Made by a program: the position numbers and the translations under genes
Shown here: one piece after another, positions 16,986 to 24,601 of the stretch
Layout of the letters: each line of letters opens with the position of its first letter
Position numbering within the stretch: position 1 is the stretch's first letter
Notes under the pieces: generated by a model
Databases searched by the model: none
Told to the model about the DNA's origin: nothing
Seen by the model: only the letters and a program-made list of their open reading frames with translations
Assembly: GCF_020171945.1 (NCBI RefSeq)
Contig: NZ_JAIVAP010000001.1
Coordinates: 682,001-746,000, forward strand
From: Bacillus infantis
GTDB taxonomy: Bacteria; Bacillota; Bacilli; Bacillales; Cytobacillaceae
Reading direction: 5' to 3'
Length of the DNA: 64,000 bases

Positions 16986-17235
16986 TCATATCCCTCCATC
17001 TATCATTCTGAGTCTGAAGTTTGACTGACAATACCATTATTGTTTTTTCTAAAAAGTCCGTCTATTAACTTATTTCTATCTTAAACCATTTTCCGCCTAA
17101 AAGATATGAACAAATAGCGAGCTTTCTTTACAAACTCTGACACTCAGTGGAGCACAGGCAGAAGAATGGGCGTCTATTGCTGAAGATTTAAGCTGGCCGC
17201 ATGGGATACTGTCGAAATTTTTTATGTATACAGAC
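16986..17235. other. Intergenic region with a possible coding remnant
   Basis: About 250 bases between the SigH-like and phzF-like genes. On the plus strand near 17120-17235 there is an open stretch with protein-like composition (SGAQAEEWASIAEDL then SWPHGILSKFF) but no start codon or ribosome binding site. It runs into the antisense of the next gene. It may be a decayed gene end. Confidence 0.2.
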
Positions 17236-18099
17236 CTAAATGTGTATCAGCATCTTTTCTTTCAGTTTCGCCGCACCGCCAATTTCCAGTCTTTCAATTT
17301 TCCCGGAATCTGCAGCTGTTAGATTTGCCTTTATAATAGAAGGCAGTCCCATCGATTCGCCCTGGTGAAAAAAATGCGGGCCTGCCGCTATTCTTTGGTG
17401 ATGATAAAGATAAGCACACAGAGCGCCGCTGGCCGTACCTGTCGCGCTTTCCTCCGGAATGCCGGCGGCAGGCGCAAGATTGCGGCAGAAGGCCGCAGGT
17501 CCGCTTTTTTCATTGAGTGCATACAGATGATACCCTATTGCGTGATATTTTCTGCTGATCTCAGCCACCCGCGCGAAATCCGGCTGGATAGATTCCAGGA
17601 CATCACGGGAACGGATCGGGACCATGATGTCCGGCAGTCCGGCAGAAACAATCTGGACCGGCAGACTTTCATGAAGATCACCCACGCTGATTCCCAAAGA
17701 AGCTGCAGCCTCTTCTGCAGGAAGAGTTTCACCCATTTCCGGAAGGGGCTGTTCAAGGAAGATTTCTCCTGTCTCACTCGTCCTCGCTTTAAGAAGGCCC
17801 GCACGGCATTCAAATGTGTGCTTTCCGGGCGATATCCTGCCTTCCCTGACAAGCAGGTGGAATGAGGCGACGGTAGCATGTCCGCAAAGGTCGACTTCAT
17901 TCTCCGGCGTAAAATATCTCAACGATACATCACCAGCTAATGAACGGCTGATAAATGCCGTTTCCGGGAATCCCGCCATTGAGGCAACTTTCTGCATATC
18001 CACGGTGCTCAAGCCATCTGCGTCAAGAACTACTCCTGCCGGGTTTCCTCCCATATTGTCCCTGCAGAATGCATGTACTATATAGACGTTCACTCTCAT
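17236..18099 (-). CDS. PhzF family isomerase/epimerase
   Basis: A 287-residue protein with the two-fold diaminopimelate-epimerase-like fold of PhzF. Visible signatures are NPAGVV near the N-terminus, FPETAFI (the Glu is the catalytic acid/base in PhzF), FTPENEVDLCGHAT and the C-terminal EESATGTASGAL. The substrate is unknown; phenazine genes are absent, so the name gives only the family. AAGGAAGG precedes the ATG. It lies downstream of the peptidase gene but beyond a strong terminator, so it is probably transcribed separately. Confidence 0.9.
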   Translation of the reverse strand: MRVNVYIVHAFCRDNMGGNPAGVVLDADGLSTVDMQKVASMAGFPETAFISRSLAGDVSLRYFTPENEVDLCGHATVASFHLLVREGRISPGKHTFECRAGLLKARTSETGEIFLEQPLPEMGETLPAEEAAASLGISVGDLHESLPVQIVSAGLPDIMVPIRSRDVLESIQPDFARVAEISRKYHAIGYHLYALNEKSGPAAFCRNLAPAAGIPEESATGTASGALCAYLYHHQRIAAGPHFFHQGESMGLPSIIKANLTAADSGKIERLEIGGAAKLKEKMLIHI

Positions 18100-18125
18100 A
18101 TAAAAGTTTCCTTCCTTTCCATCAT

Positions 18126-18160
18126 AAAGGCCGCTTCCTGTGAAGGAAGCGGCCTTTTTC
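18126..18160 (-). terminator. Terminator after the M3-type peptidase gene
   Basis: The 13-bp perfect stem AAAGGCCGCTTCC / GGAAGCGGCCTTT starts a few bases past the peptidase stop codon. Confidence 0.85.
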
Positions 18161-18163
18161 CTT

Positions 18164-19753
18164 TTATGCCTGCTGCAGATCCCCTACGAATTGGTCTATG
18201 AAATGCTGCGGGTTGAGTTTTTCACCGGTTGCTTTTTTTATTTTTTCATTCCAGTGGAGGGCCGCTCCCGGCTTGAAAAATTCTTCAAGCAGATAGCTTC
18301 CGGCTTCTTTTGAAAGAATTTCACACTTCAGATTTTTCTTTATATGCTGTTCCAGCTGTGAAGTTGTAAGTTCCCCCAAAAGATAATTTTGATAGTATAC
18401 AGGCACTAGGGTAAAGTGGATCTTAGCTGCCCAGTGCGGGGTATCCTGATTTTCCGGCGGGTTCAGGAATTGGACTTCTTTGACGATTTTCCACCACAAG
18501 CGGTTCAGATCCTGGTCAGGATTTTCATAGAGTTCTTTTTCAAACAGCGAAAAAGTGATGAACCAGCGGGCCGAAATGAGCATCTGCCTTCTGAGCGCCA
18601 ATTTAAGCTCCCCAGCCAGTTCTTCCAATTCCTTCTCATTAATGCCGAGGAATTTTCCCAGCCACTCCGGATTACGGCCCATCCGTCCGTAAAGCATCGC
18701 AATCGCTTCAGTCGTCAATGTATGCGCCGGGGCTCTGAGAAGAAAAGGGAGATCACGGTCAATATACTTGAAATATACGGCATGCCCGAACTCATGCAGC
18801 ATGGTGGTTGACCAGTAGTCGCTGCTGCTGTTGTTGCACAGGACCCTTACGTCCCCTTCCCTGTCGATGTCTGTACAGAATGCATGCTGATTTTTCTTTT
18901 CCCGCGGATATAGATCGCTGTTTTCCAGCATATCTCCAATATCCATTCCCATGGAAGCAAATGTATCAGCTGTCAGCTTCTCCAGATTCTTCCCTTCATA
19001 GTAAGAATCCAGGTTCAGTGCTTTAGAAGGAGGCGCTTCCTGAAAAAATGGATCCGCATAATGCCAAGGCCTGATTTCTTCTATTGATATGGAAAGGCGT
19101 TCTGCAATTTCCTCATCCATTTCCCGCTTCAGCTGGCGGAATGGCTCATCCGAGATCTTCTTCAGCTCATCGAAGATTGCAAAAATAACGTCCCTGTTCA
19201 GCTCCTGCAGCTCAAAACTCATTTCATGATAATTCCTGTAGCCAAGCTTCACAGCAGTTTTGTTCCTTAACTTCACAAGGTCAAGGAGCTTTTTTTCTAC
19301 TCTGCTGCCAATTGTCTTGCTTGCATGCCATGCCTGCTCGCGCAGCTCATTGTCCTTGCTGTCGGTAAGGATTTTCCTGATATCATTTTCCGAGACTTCC
19401 TTTCCATCCAAAACGGCTCTGTATGTATTGAATACGCCTATCAGCTCCGAGCTTCTTTCAGAGAGCTCCTTAAGTACGCCCGCGTCCAGCTGATTTTTTA
19501 CCATACTGTTCTTCAGCAGCTGCAGCTGCCTTTGTTCGAGCGGATCCAGTTCCCCGCTTCCGAGCAATTCCGCGGCCTTTTGGAATCTTTCAGGATCTGA
19601 TAGATAGAGGCTTACCTCTGTCTGTGCCTCAGCTGTCTTCCTGTTCCATTCATCTTCTCCGGTTACAGAAGCTTTCCACGAAGCTTCAGCACGCTTTTTC
19701 TGGAGCTTTTGCAAGGCTTCATTTTGCTTTTGTAAAAACTGTTCTGCTGTCAT
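18164..19753 (-). CDS. M3/M2-clan zinc metallopeptidase (oligoendopeptidase-like)
   Basis: A 529-residue cytosolic peptidase. The zinc site is MLHEFGHAVY (HExxH), with a downstream Glu in HTLTTEAIAMLYGRMG as third ligand. The N-terminal half is helical and charged, and the C-terminal region (HWAAKIHFTLVPVYYQNYLL, FKPGAALHWNEKIKKATG) resembles M2/M3 peptidyl-dipeptidases. The length is shorter than PepF (about 600). The start is the internal ATG with GAGGGGG upstream. It probably trims short peptides. M2 versus M3 membership needs a profile search. Confidence 0.85.
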   Translation of the reverse strand: MTAEQFLQKQNEALQKLQKKRAEASWKASVTGEDEWNRKTAEAQTEVSLYLSDPERFQKAAELLGSGELDPLEQRQLQLLKNSMVKNQLDAGVLKELSERSSELIGVFNTYRAVLDGKEVSENDIRKILTDSKDNELREQAWHASKTIGSRVEKKLLDLVKLRNKTAVKLGYRNYHEMSFELQELNRDVIFAIFDELKKISDEPFRQLKREMDEEIAERLSISIEEIRPWHYADPFFQEAPPSKALNLDSYYEGKNLEKLTADTFASMGMDIGDMLENSDLYPREKKNQHAFCTDIDREGDVRVLCNNSSSDYWSTTMLHEFGHAVYFKYIDRDLPFLLRAPAHTLTTEAIAMLYGRMGRNPEWLGKFLGINEKELEELAGELKLALRRQMLISARWFITFSLFEKELYENPDQDLNRLWWKIVKEVQFLNPPENQDTPHWAAKIHFTLVPVYYQNYLLGELTTSQLEQHIKKNLKCEILSKEAGSYLLEEFFKPGAALHWNEKIKKATGEKLNPQHFIDQFVGDLQQA

Positions 19754-19849
19754 GCTTTTTCCCCCTCTGATTTTTGGGCTTATTATATATTCTTGGCATG
19801 ACAGCAAAAAACCTGTTTCTCTCCAAAAAAAGTTTCGTAAACCGAATCT

Positions 19850-20506
19850 TTACTTGCTGAAAGTATTGACCGCTGCAAGCATGATAAAGGAAATCCCGAT
19901 CATGACTGCCGTCCAAAGCCAGGCAATCTCCATATTCCCTGAGTCAATGGCAAAATAAATGGCCGTCGGGATGGTTTGCGTTTTGCCGGGTATATTGCCG
20001 GCAAACATGAGTGTAGCCCCAAACTCCCCTAGCGCTCTGGCAAAGCTGAGTATGCCCCCGGCAGCCAGCGCTTTGGCTGACAGCGGCAGTGCTATGAAAA
20101 GGAACACCTTCAACTCTGAAGCTCCATCAACTCTTGAAGCATCCTCTATTTCCTTCTCGATCGTTTCAAAGCCCGTCTTTGCCGACTGATACATCAAGGG
20201 AAAAGCGACAACACTGGACGCAATTACGGCAGCCAGCCATGTAAATATGACCGGCTGCCCCATAAAGATTTCTATTGCTCTCCCAATGAACGACTGCTTT
20301 CCAAACACGATGATAAGCAGGAATCCGACCACGGATGGCGGAAGTACGAGTGGAAGGAGGAGGATGGTTTCAATAAGCGGCTTTCCTTTAAATTTTTTTA
20401 ATGCGAGCACTCTTGCCAAAAGAATGCCTGCAGCAAAAACAATGGCCAATGAGATGGCTGCCACAGAAATTGACAGCCGGACGGGCGACCAGAAGTCCTC
20501 CGTCAT
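19850..20506 (-). CDS. modB: Molybdate ABC transporter permease ModB
   Basis: A 218-residue inner membrane protein with five helices and the EAA loop GFETIEKEIEDASRVDGASE (about 116-135) that docks the ATPase. The segment LLLPLVLPPSVVGFLLII and the length fit ModB. The partner genes modA and modC are not next to it: upstream there is only intergenic DNA and a nitroreductase, downstream the peptidase. It either works with distant subunits or is a remnant operon member. A TATAAT lies about 70 bases upstream without a good -35. Confidence 0.85.
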   Translation of the reverse strand: MTEDFWSPVRLSISVAAISLAIVFAAGILLARVLALKKFKGKPLIETILLLPLVLPPSVVGFLLIIVFGKQSFIGRAIEIFMGQPVIFTWLAAVIASSVVAFPLMYQSAKTGFETIEKEIEDASRVDGASELKVFLFIALPLSAKALAAGGILSFARALGEFGATLMFAGNIPGKTQTIPTAIYFAIDSGNMEIAWLWTAVMIGISFIMLAAVNTFSK

Positions 20507-20658
20507 CCTTCCCTTCTCCGCCTATATTCAACTAGTATCATTTTTTCAAAGCCCCCTGTATTTTCTGCTAGATTCATTATAGCCGAAAAATGGCGGCAAT
20601 AAAGGGATTATGCTTTCTGACAAGGAGTTCGGCAGGTATTTTATTTGCGGAGACAACA

Positions 20659-20689
20659 TAAAAAGGACAGGCAATTGCACTGTCCTTCT
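20659..20689 (-). terminator. Terminator of the nitroreductase gene
   Basis: The stem AAGGACA / TGTCCTT, with a further inner GCAATTGC pairing and a T-run on the minus strand, lies just past the stop codon. Confidence 0.7.
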
Positions 20690-20697
20690 ATCCATCA

Positions 20698-21183
20698 TTA
20701 TGGAAGCTTTTTAATTTTGTCTTCGATGCTGATGCGCTCTTTGATTGCCGGGATTTCTTCAGGGTAGCCAAAAGCGATAATGCCGACTACTTCATTCCCC
20801 TCCTCAACTCCGAGCACTTCCCTCGCAGCCTTTGAAGCACCAAGAGAACACCAGAAGGTCCCTACACCCTCATCCCATGCCTGCAGCATGAAATTCTGGA
20901 TAAAGCATGCCACGGCAGCTGTATTTTCAACTGTCTCCAGTTCTGTTCTCCCATGCTTGACCGTGACGGCCATCACTTCCGGCGCTCCGCCAAAATCAGT
21001 TTTATGCTTCAGCTTTCCGCGTGTCTCCGGGCCGGCAAAAATTATATCCCAAGGCTCAGTCATTTTATGGTTGGGAGCAAGGCTGGCCGCTTGAAGCCAC
21101 TTCATGAACAGCGCCTCATCCACTGGATCTGCTTTAAATTTTTTAATCGTTCTTCTAGTGGTAACCAATTGTTCAATATTCAT
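20698..21183 (-). CDS. Nitroreductase family flavoprotein
   Basis: A 161-residue protein of the FMN-dependent nitroreductase fold. N-terminal TTRRTIKKFKADPVD is the usual FMN phosphate-binding Arg cluster. APNHKMTEPWDIIF and WCSLGASKAAREVLGV are typical, and the C-terminus is IIAFGYPEEIP. It is short, as in the YdgI/YfhC subgroup, and probably acts as a dimer reducing nitro compounds or quinones with NAD(P)H. GAGGTG lies 9 bases before the ATG; a longer in-frame start lacks support. Confidence 0.85.
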   Translation of the reverse strand: MNIEQLVTTRRTIKKFKADPVDEALFMKWLQAASLAPNHKMTEPWDIIFAGPETRGKLKHKTDFGGAPEVMAVTVKHGRTELETVENTAAVACFIQNFMLQAWDEGVGTFWCSLGASKAAREVLGVEEGNEVVGIIAFGYPEEIPAIKERISIEDKIKKLP

Positions 21184-21263
21184 TACAGCAAGCACCTCAT
21201 CAATAATGATAATCATTTTCGTCCAACATCATTATAGCAAATAATTCCTTAGTTTTGAACCAT

Positions 21264-21305
21264 AAAGCAAAAGCCCCGTACTTTTAGCAGCAGGGCTTTT
21301 GCTTT
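21264..21305 (-). terminator. Strong hairpin terminator
   Basis: The stem GCAAAAGCCC / GGGCTTTTGC has flanking A/T pairs. It lies 75 bases beyond the stop of the minus-strand gerP-like gene. Confidence 0.75.
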
Positions 21306-21379
21306 CGGAGGTATATACATTAAAGGTATGCGGCGATTGGGAAGGTTATTCTAAAATTCACATGAACTTTGCGGCATAG

Positions 21380-21607
21380 CTAGATGTTGTTTTTCACACT
21401 CGTGTTATCTTCCTGCTCCCCATCCCATACTACACCTGCCGGCATGGCCGTAAAAACCCTGTCAGCGGACTGCTGGCCAAATCCCTGGTTTTTCTTTCCG
21501 TTCACCGCTTTATTAACCATGATATTCTGGCCAAAAATTATGCCAGTTCCATGATCAGCACTTCTAATTGATGTCTTGCCTATGTTTATACGCGTAGGAT
21601 AGAACAC
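21380..21607 (-). CDS. GerPA/GerPF-family spore germination protein, copy 1
   Basis: A 75-residue protein. The pattern of a short hydrophobic N-terminus, a G-x-N-x-motif (FGQNIMVNKAVNGKKNQGFG) and the C-terminal DNTSVKNNI is that of the small GerPA/GerPF proteins. The gerP operon product set is needed for nutrient access through the spore coat. The start is GTG with GGGGGA upstream. It is divergent from two further copies. It is isolated from a full gerPABCDEF operon, so it is a paralogue rather than the canonical gene. Confidence 0.75.
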   Translation of the reverse strand: MFYPTRINIGKTSIRSADHGTGIIFGQNIMVNKAVNGKKNQGFGQQSADRVFTAMPAGVVWDGEQEDNTSVKNNI

Positions 21608-21641
21608 GCTTTTCCCCCTTTTCCTTTCACTGCCCCTTTAT

Positions 21642-21652
21642 CATAAATTATG
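21642..21652. promoter_or_regulatory. Palindromic CATAAATTATG, possible shared SigK-type -10
   Basis: The palindrome reads as CATAnnnTA, the SigK -10 consensus, on both strands. It sits about 35-45 bases from the start codons of the two divergent gerP-like genes. No clear AC -35 element is visible at the right distance, so this is only suggestive. Confidence 0.3.
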
Positions 21653-21695
21653 CAGAGCTGAATATACTTAGAAGCAAACAAAGGGGGAGATATAA

Positions 21696-21947
21696 TTGCC
21701 GGCTCCTGCACCATTTATCAATATCAACATCTGCGCGATCAAAATCAATTCTTTTGAAAATGCTTCCGCAGTCAACATCGGCCAAAATCTGCTTGCCGAG
21801 TGGCATAATTCGGATAAAAAGAATCAGGGCTACGGACAGAACTTCGGGGATGCAAGCGGATTTATCGGCACAAAGGGAATGGTTGATGACCGTGATCAGC
21901 TTGACTCCAATTCTACCTTTGATTCTGCGAGAATTCCAAATTTGTAG
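21696..21947 (+). CDS. GerPA/GerPF-family spore germination protein, copy 2
   Basis: An 83-residue protein beginning MPAPAPFININICAIKINSF, with the family motif SAVNIGQNLLAEWHNSDKKN followed by QGYGQNFGD and a C-terminal DQLDSNSTFDS. The start is TTG with AGGGGGAG upstream. It is followed after 12 bases by copy 3 on the same strand, so the two form an operon. Spore-coat location is inferred from the family. Confidence 0.75.
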   Translation: MPAPAPFININICAIKINSFENASAVNIGQNLLAEWHNSDKKNQGYGQNFGDASGFIGTKGMVDDRDQLDSNSTFDSARIPNL

Positions 21948-21959
21948 GGAGTGATGTTC

Positions 21960-22193
21960 ATGATATTTGCCCCCATGGTGGTAAATCTTCTCGCCTTAAA
22001 GGTCAATGTGCTGGACCATGCTTCTATTGTGAATATGGGGCCGAACCAATTTATCGACCAGTTTATCTCGTATAAGAGAAATCAGGGATATGGCGAACAA
22101 AACGGCGATGTCTCACCTGTGAATATCCCAATTTCCTGGATTGCCGATCCTGACCTGAATGATTCCAACTCAGTGAAAAACAGTGTGATATAG
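21960..22193 (+). CDS. GerPA/GerPF-family spore germination protein, copy 3
   Basis: A 77-residue protein beginning MIFAPMVVNLLALKVNVLDH, with SIVNMGPNQFIDQFISYKRN followed by QGYGEQNGD and C-terminal DSNSVKNSVI. The chosen ATG has GGGAGTG 6 bases upstream; in-frame GTG and ATG codons 9 and 6 bases earlier are too close to that site. It ends in a perfect terminator shared with a convergent gene. All three copies keep the K-[KR]-N-Q-G-[FY]-G motif. Confidence 0.75.
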   Translation: MIFAPMVVNLLALKVNVLDHASIVNMGPNQFIDQFISYKRNQGYGEQNGDVSPVNIPISWIADPDLNDSNSVKNSVI

Positions 22194-22197
22194 AAAT

Positions 22198-22220
22198 AGC
22201 CCGCCGGAGCGGGCTTTTTC
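22198..22220 (+). terminator. Terminator between gerP-like and HTH/F1-beta genes
   Basis: The perfect stem AGCCCGC / GCGGGCT is followed by TTTTTC. The convergent gene ends at its edge. Confidence 0.8.
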
Positions 22221-23288
22221 TTATGATTTCTTCTCCTGATGGCTGGCAAGGCTTCCAATATAGGCCAGTTCTTCTGCGGAATATGCATCTGCAGCGCCGT
22301 CTAAAATTTTTCGGACGTCGGTAAGGTTTTCCTGAAGCGGTACTGATTGCCCTTTCTGGCCTGTAAATTCTTCCGCTGTATAAAATGGCTGGGTCAGATA
22401 GGCTTCCAGCAATGCCCCGCGCTGATACCCCAGTGTTTCGGAATGCGGAAGCCTCTCCATTCCCCCCGCTTGGACAAGCGCCTTTAATTCCCTGTAGCGG
22501 CGAAGGAGCTTTTGTGCCTTCTGCTGGATGGTCAGATGAGCCTGATCCAGATATGCTCCCTCAAGGACAGAAGAGGCAGAGTAAATAGGATTTACCGCAG
22601 GATATAAATGCCTGGCAGCAAGGTCGGCATCAAACTGCCATAATGTTTCCAGCGGTCCGTAAGGAAATTCATCATCTACTGCCTCCCCTTTTAAATCGAG
22701 GAGGAAGGTTGTTACAGAGTTAATCCCGTTCGCCTCCAGCCTGCCCTGCAAATCATGGATGGTTCCATTCACCACATGTGCTCTGTCAGCTGCAAACAGA
22801 ACTCCTTGATTCTTTGAATGTTCTGAGAGAAGCCGGTATGCATCCTCAATGGTTGCAGCAGTATAATCTGTATTGATCAGAATATCCTGAAGTTCCGGAT
22901 AATCCCCTTCCGGCATGAGCAGGATTGTCTTATAGCCTTCTTTCTTGAGCCGGAAAAACAGCTCTGTCAGGAGCACTAACTGCCCCATTCCCGGCCTGGC
23001 TACTAAACCGGCCGTCCCTCCTTTCGCCAATGGTGCAAACAGGTCGAGCGCCTTGATTTTCGTTTCAATCATCTCTGCCTTCTCCCCTCTAATGATTAAA
23101 TCATCCAGACTGCATTCTGCCAGTTCAGCAAGCAGGGCGATCGTCCTTACCTCAGCTCTGCCTACCGGAATCTTTCCGGTGCAAAGATTGGAAACTGTAG
23201 CAGGACGAAGTCCCACCGATTTTGCAGCTGCCGTCAAATTTGGAACCTTCTTGCGAAGCAGAGATACATTCAAGCGTAAATTTTCCAA
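22221..23288 (-). CDS. XRE-type HTH fused to a degenerate F1-ATPase beta subunit
   Basis: A 355-residue protein. Residues about 5-60 are a helix-turn-helix (LTAAAKSVGLRPATVSNLCT then GKIPVGRAEVRTIA). From about 73 on it follows the F1 ATP synthase beta chain in order: ETKIKALDLFAPLAKGGTAG (beta: ETGIKVVDLLAPY.KGGK), a Walker A that reads ARPGMGQL instead of GGAGVGKT, Walker B-like GVLFAAD, LYPAVNPIYSASS, LLRRYRELKALVQAGGMERL, and YLTQPFYTAEEFTGQKGQS with VPLQENL. The P-loop Lys and Thr are lost, so ATP hydrolysis is unlikely. The beta barrel is replaced by the HTH. The start is TTG, with AGGAGG 8 bases upstream. It is probably a transcription factor of unknown signal. Confidence 0.8.
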   Translation of the reverse strand: MENLRLNVSLLRKKVPNLTAAAKSVGLRPATVSNLCTGKIPVGRAEVRTIALLAELAECSLDDLIIRGEKAEMIETKIKALDLFAPLAKGGTAGLVARPGMGQLVLLTELFFRLKKEGYKTILLMPEGDYPELQDILINTDYTAATIEDAYRLLSEHSKNQGVLFAADRAHVVNGTIHDLQGRLEANGINSVTTFLLDLKGEAVDDEFPYGPLETLWQFDADLAARHLYPAVNPIYSASSVLEGAYLDQAHLTIQQKAQKLLRRYRELKALVQAGGMERLPHSETLGYQRGALLEAYLTQPFYTAEEFTGQKGQSVPLQENLTDVRKILDGAADAYSAEELAYIGSLASHQEKKS

Positions 23289-23310
23289 ATTTTCCACCTC
23301 CTGTTTATAG

Positions 23311-23370
23311 AGTAATACAAATTACTTCTCAAAGCAACTATAAATTACTTTTTAAAGTAATATTTATTAC
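23311..23370. promoter_or_regulatory. Cluster of palindromic operator-like sites
   Basis: Three palindromes built on AGTAAT/ATTACT lie just upstream of the HTH/F1-beta gene: AGTAATACAAATTACT (23311-23326), ATTACTTTTTAAAGTAAT (23344-23361) and GTAATATTTATTAC (23357-23370). They overlap the likely promoter region (TTGCTT ... TACTCT on the minus strand). They fit operators for a dimeric HTH protein, perhaps autoregulation. Confidence 0.55.
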
Positions 23371-23377
23371 CAAATAA

Positions 23378-23398
23378 AAAAAGAAGGCTCTCGCCTCC
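23378..23398 (-). terminator. Terminator of the downstream GNAT gene
   Basis: A short stem around AGGC / GCCT next to the GNAT stop codon is followed on the minus strand by TTCTTTTTTTATTTGG. Confidence 0.45.
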
Positions 23399-23899
23399 TC
23401 AACTAAGATAAAGAATCATATGGTTTTCGTCATAATAGTTATCACCAATTTTTAATGCCCTTTTTTCAACCCCGAATACAGTAAATCCAAATGACGTATA
23501 AAGCCTTTTGGCAGGCTCATTCCCGCTTTCAACCGAAAGGGTGACCTGTTCTATTCCCGGGTCCGAACGAGCTTCATCAATAGCTGCTTCAATCAGATTC
23601 CTGCCTGCTCTCTTGCCTCTGTAATCAGGTTTTACATACATCGCAGCAATCATTGCCCGATGCTTAAGCTTTCGTTTTGCATCCTTTATCAGAGTTACCG
23701 TTCCAACCAAAGCTCCATTCTCAAATGCGCCAAACTCTGCAGAGAGAACTGAAGCAAAACGATTGGCGTAAAAATCGGCCGAATTTCCTTGTTCCTCTTC
23801 ATAACTGGATGCAAAGGCTTCAGGTTTATTTTGCAGCGCTTCAAGCCGCAATTTTTTATATTCCTCTGCATCTTCTTTTATCAGCTTCCTGATGTCCAT
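23399..23899 (-). CDS. GNAT family N-acetyltransferase
   Basis: A 166-residue enzyme with a clear acetyl-CoA loop PDYRGKRAGRNLIEAA (about 90-105) after the beta-4 strand IAAMYV, and a C-terminal NEPAKRLYTSFGFTVFG typical of the superfamily. The start is the internal ATG with GGGGGAG upstream. The substrate is unknown. It is transcribed away from the spore cluster regulator and is probably monocistronic. Confidence 0.85.
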   Translation of the reverse strand: MDIRKLIKEDAEEYKKLRLEALQNKPEAFASSYEEEQGNSADFYANRFASVLSAEFGAFENGALVGTVTLIKDAKRKLKHRAMIAAMYVKPDYRGKRAGRNLIEAAIDEARSDPGIEQVTLSVESGNEPAKRLYTSFGFTVFGVEKRALKIGDNYYDENHMILYLS

Positions 23900-24089
23900 A
23901 TGAACTCCCCCTCTTTCAGCTGATTTTATTCTTGCATATGAAGAAGAATCCAAGCAGCTTTTTACACATCAAATTGAATTTCTTTTTATTTGAAACTGCC
24001 AAACTTCCCATCATTTATGCATGAATACCATATATGAAAATATGATTAATAATAAACAATAATCCCTGGAAACCTATAAAGCAGGTGAT

Positions 24090-24572
24090 ATGATGGATCT
24101 CGAAAAAATGAAGCAATGGATGGAGCTTGCCCAGAAGGTGCAGGGCGGGGATTTTTGGAACCAGGTTTTTGAACAGGGGCCAGGCGGGCAATTCGGGGAA
24201 TCTGCGGCTTTCAACAGTTTTGCCGGCGAGCCTGGTGAAGCCGGCTACCGGAAGTCAGCCGAATTTCCGCTTGTGGACATATATGAGACAGAAACACAAA
24301 TCATCCTGCTGGCCGGTCTGCCGGGCATCCAAAGGGAGGATGTCCAGCTGTTCCTCCAGGGTGACAGGCTGATCATCAGGGGAACTATCTACGTACCTTA
24401 CAGCGGTATAAAGAATATTCAAAAAGAAAGGTTCCACGGGAACTTTGAAAGAGCTGTAAAGCTTCCTGCCATTCCTAATGACAATAAACTTTCAGCAAAA
24501 TTCATTAACGGCCTCCTGGAGATCAGCTACGGAAAGATCTCACAGCCGGAGGAACAGATTCCAATTGAGTGA
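24090..24572 (+). CDS. Hsp20/alpha-crystallin family protein (spore-coat type)
   Basis: A 160-residue small heat-shock-like protein. A Gly- and Phe-rich N-terminus (about 1-55) precedes an alpha-crystallin domain (about 60-155): FPLVDIYETETQIILLAGLP, then EDVQLFLQGDRLIIRG, ending LSAKFINGLLEISYGK. The AxFxNGLLxI part is the strongest signature. Some Bacillus relatives (CotM, CotP) sit in the spore coat. It is followed 29 bases later by a GerPC-like gene, which supports a spore role. Two adjacent ATG codons follow GGTGAT; which one is used is unclear. Confidence 0.8.
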   Translation: MMDLEKMKQWMELAQKVQGGDFWNQVFEQGPGGQFGESAAFNSFAGEPGEAGYRKSAEFPLVDIYETETQIILLAGLPGIQREDVQLFLQGDRLIIRGTIYVPYSGIKNIQKERFHGNFERAVKLPAIPNDNKLSAKFINGLLEISYGKISQPEEQIPIE

Positions 24573-24601
24573 AATCCCAGGACTAAATGGTGTGGTGAGA
24601 T

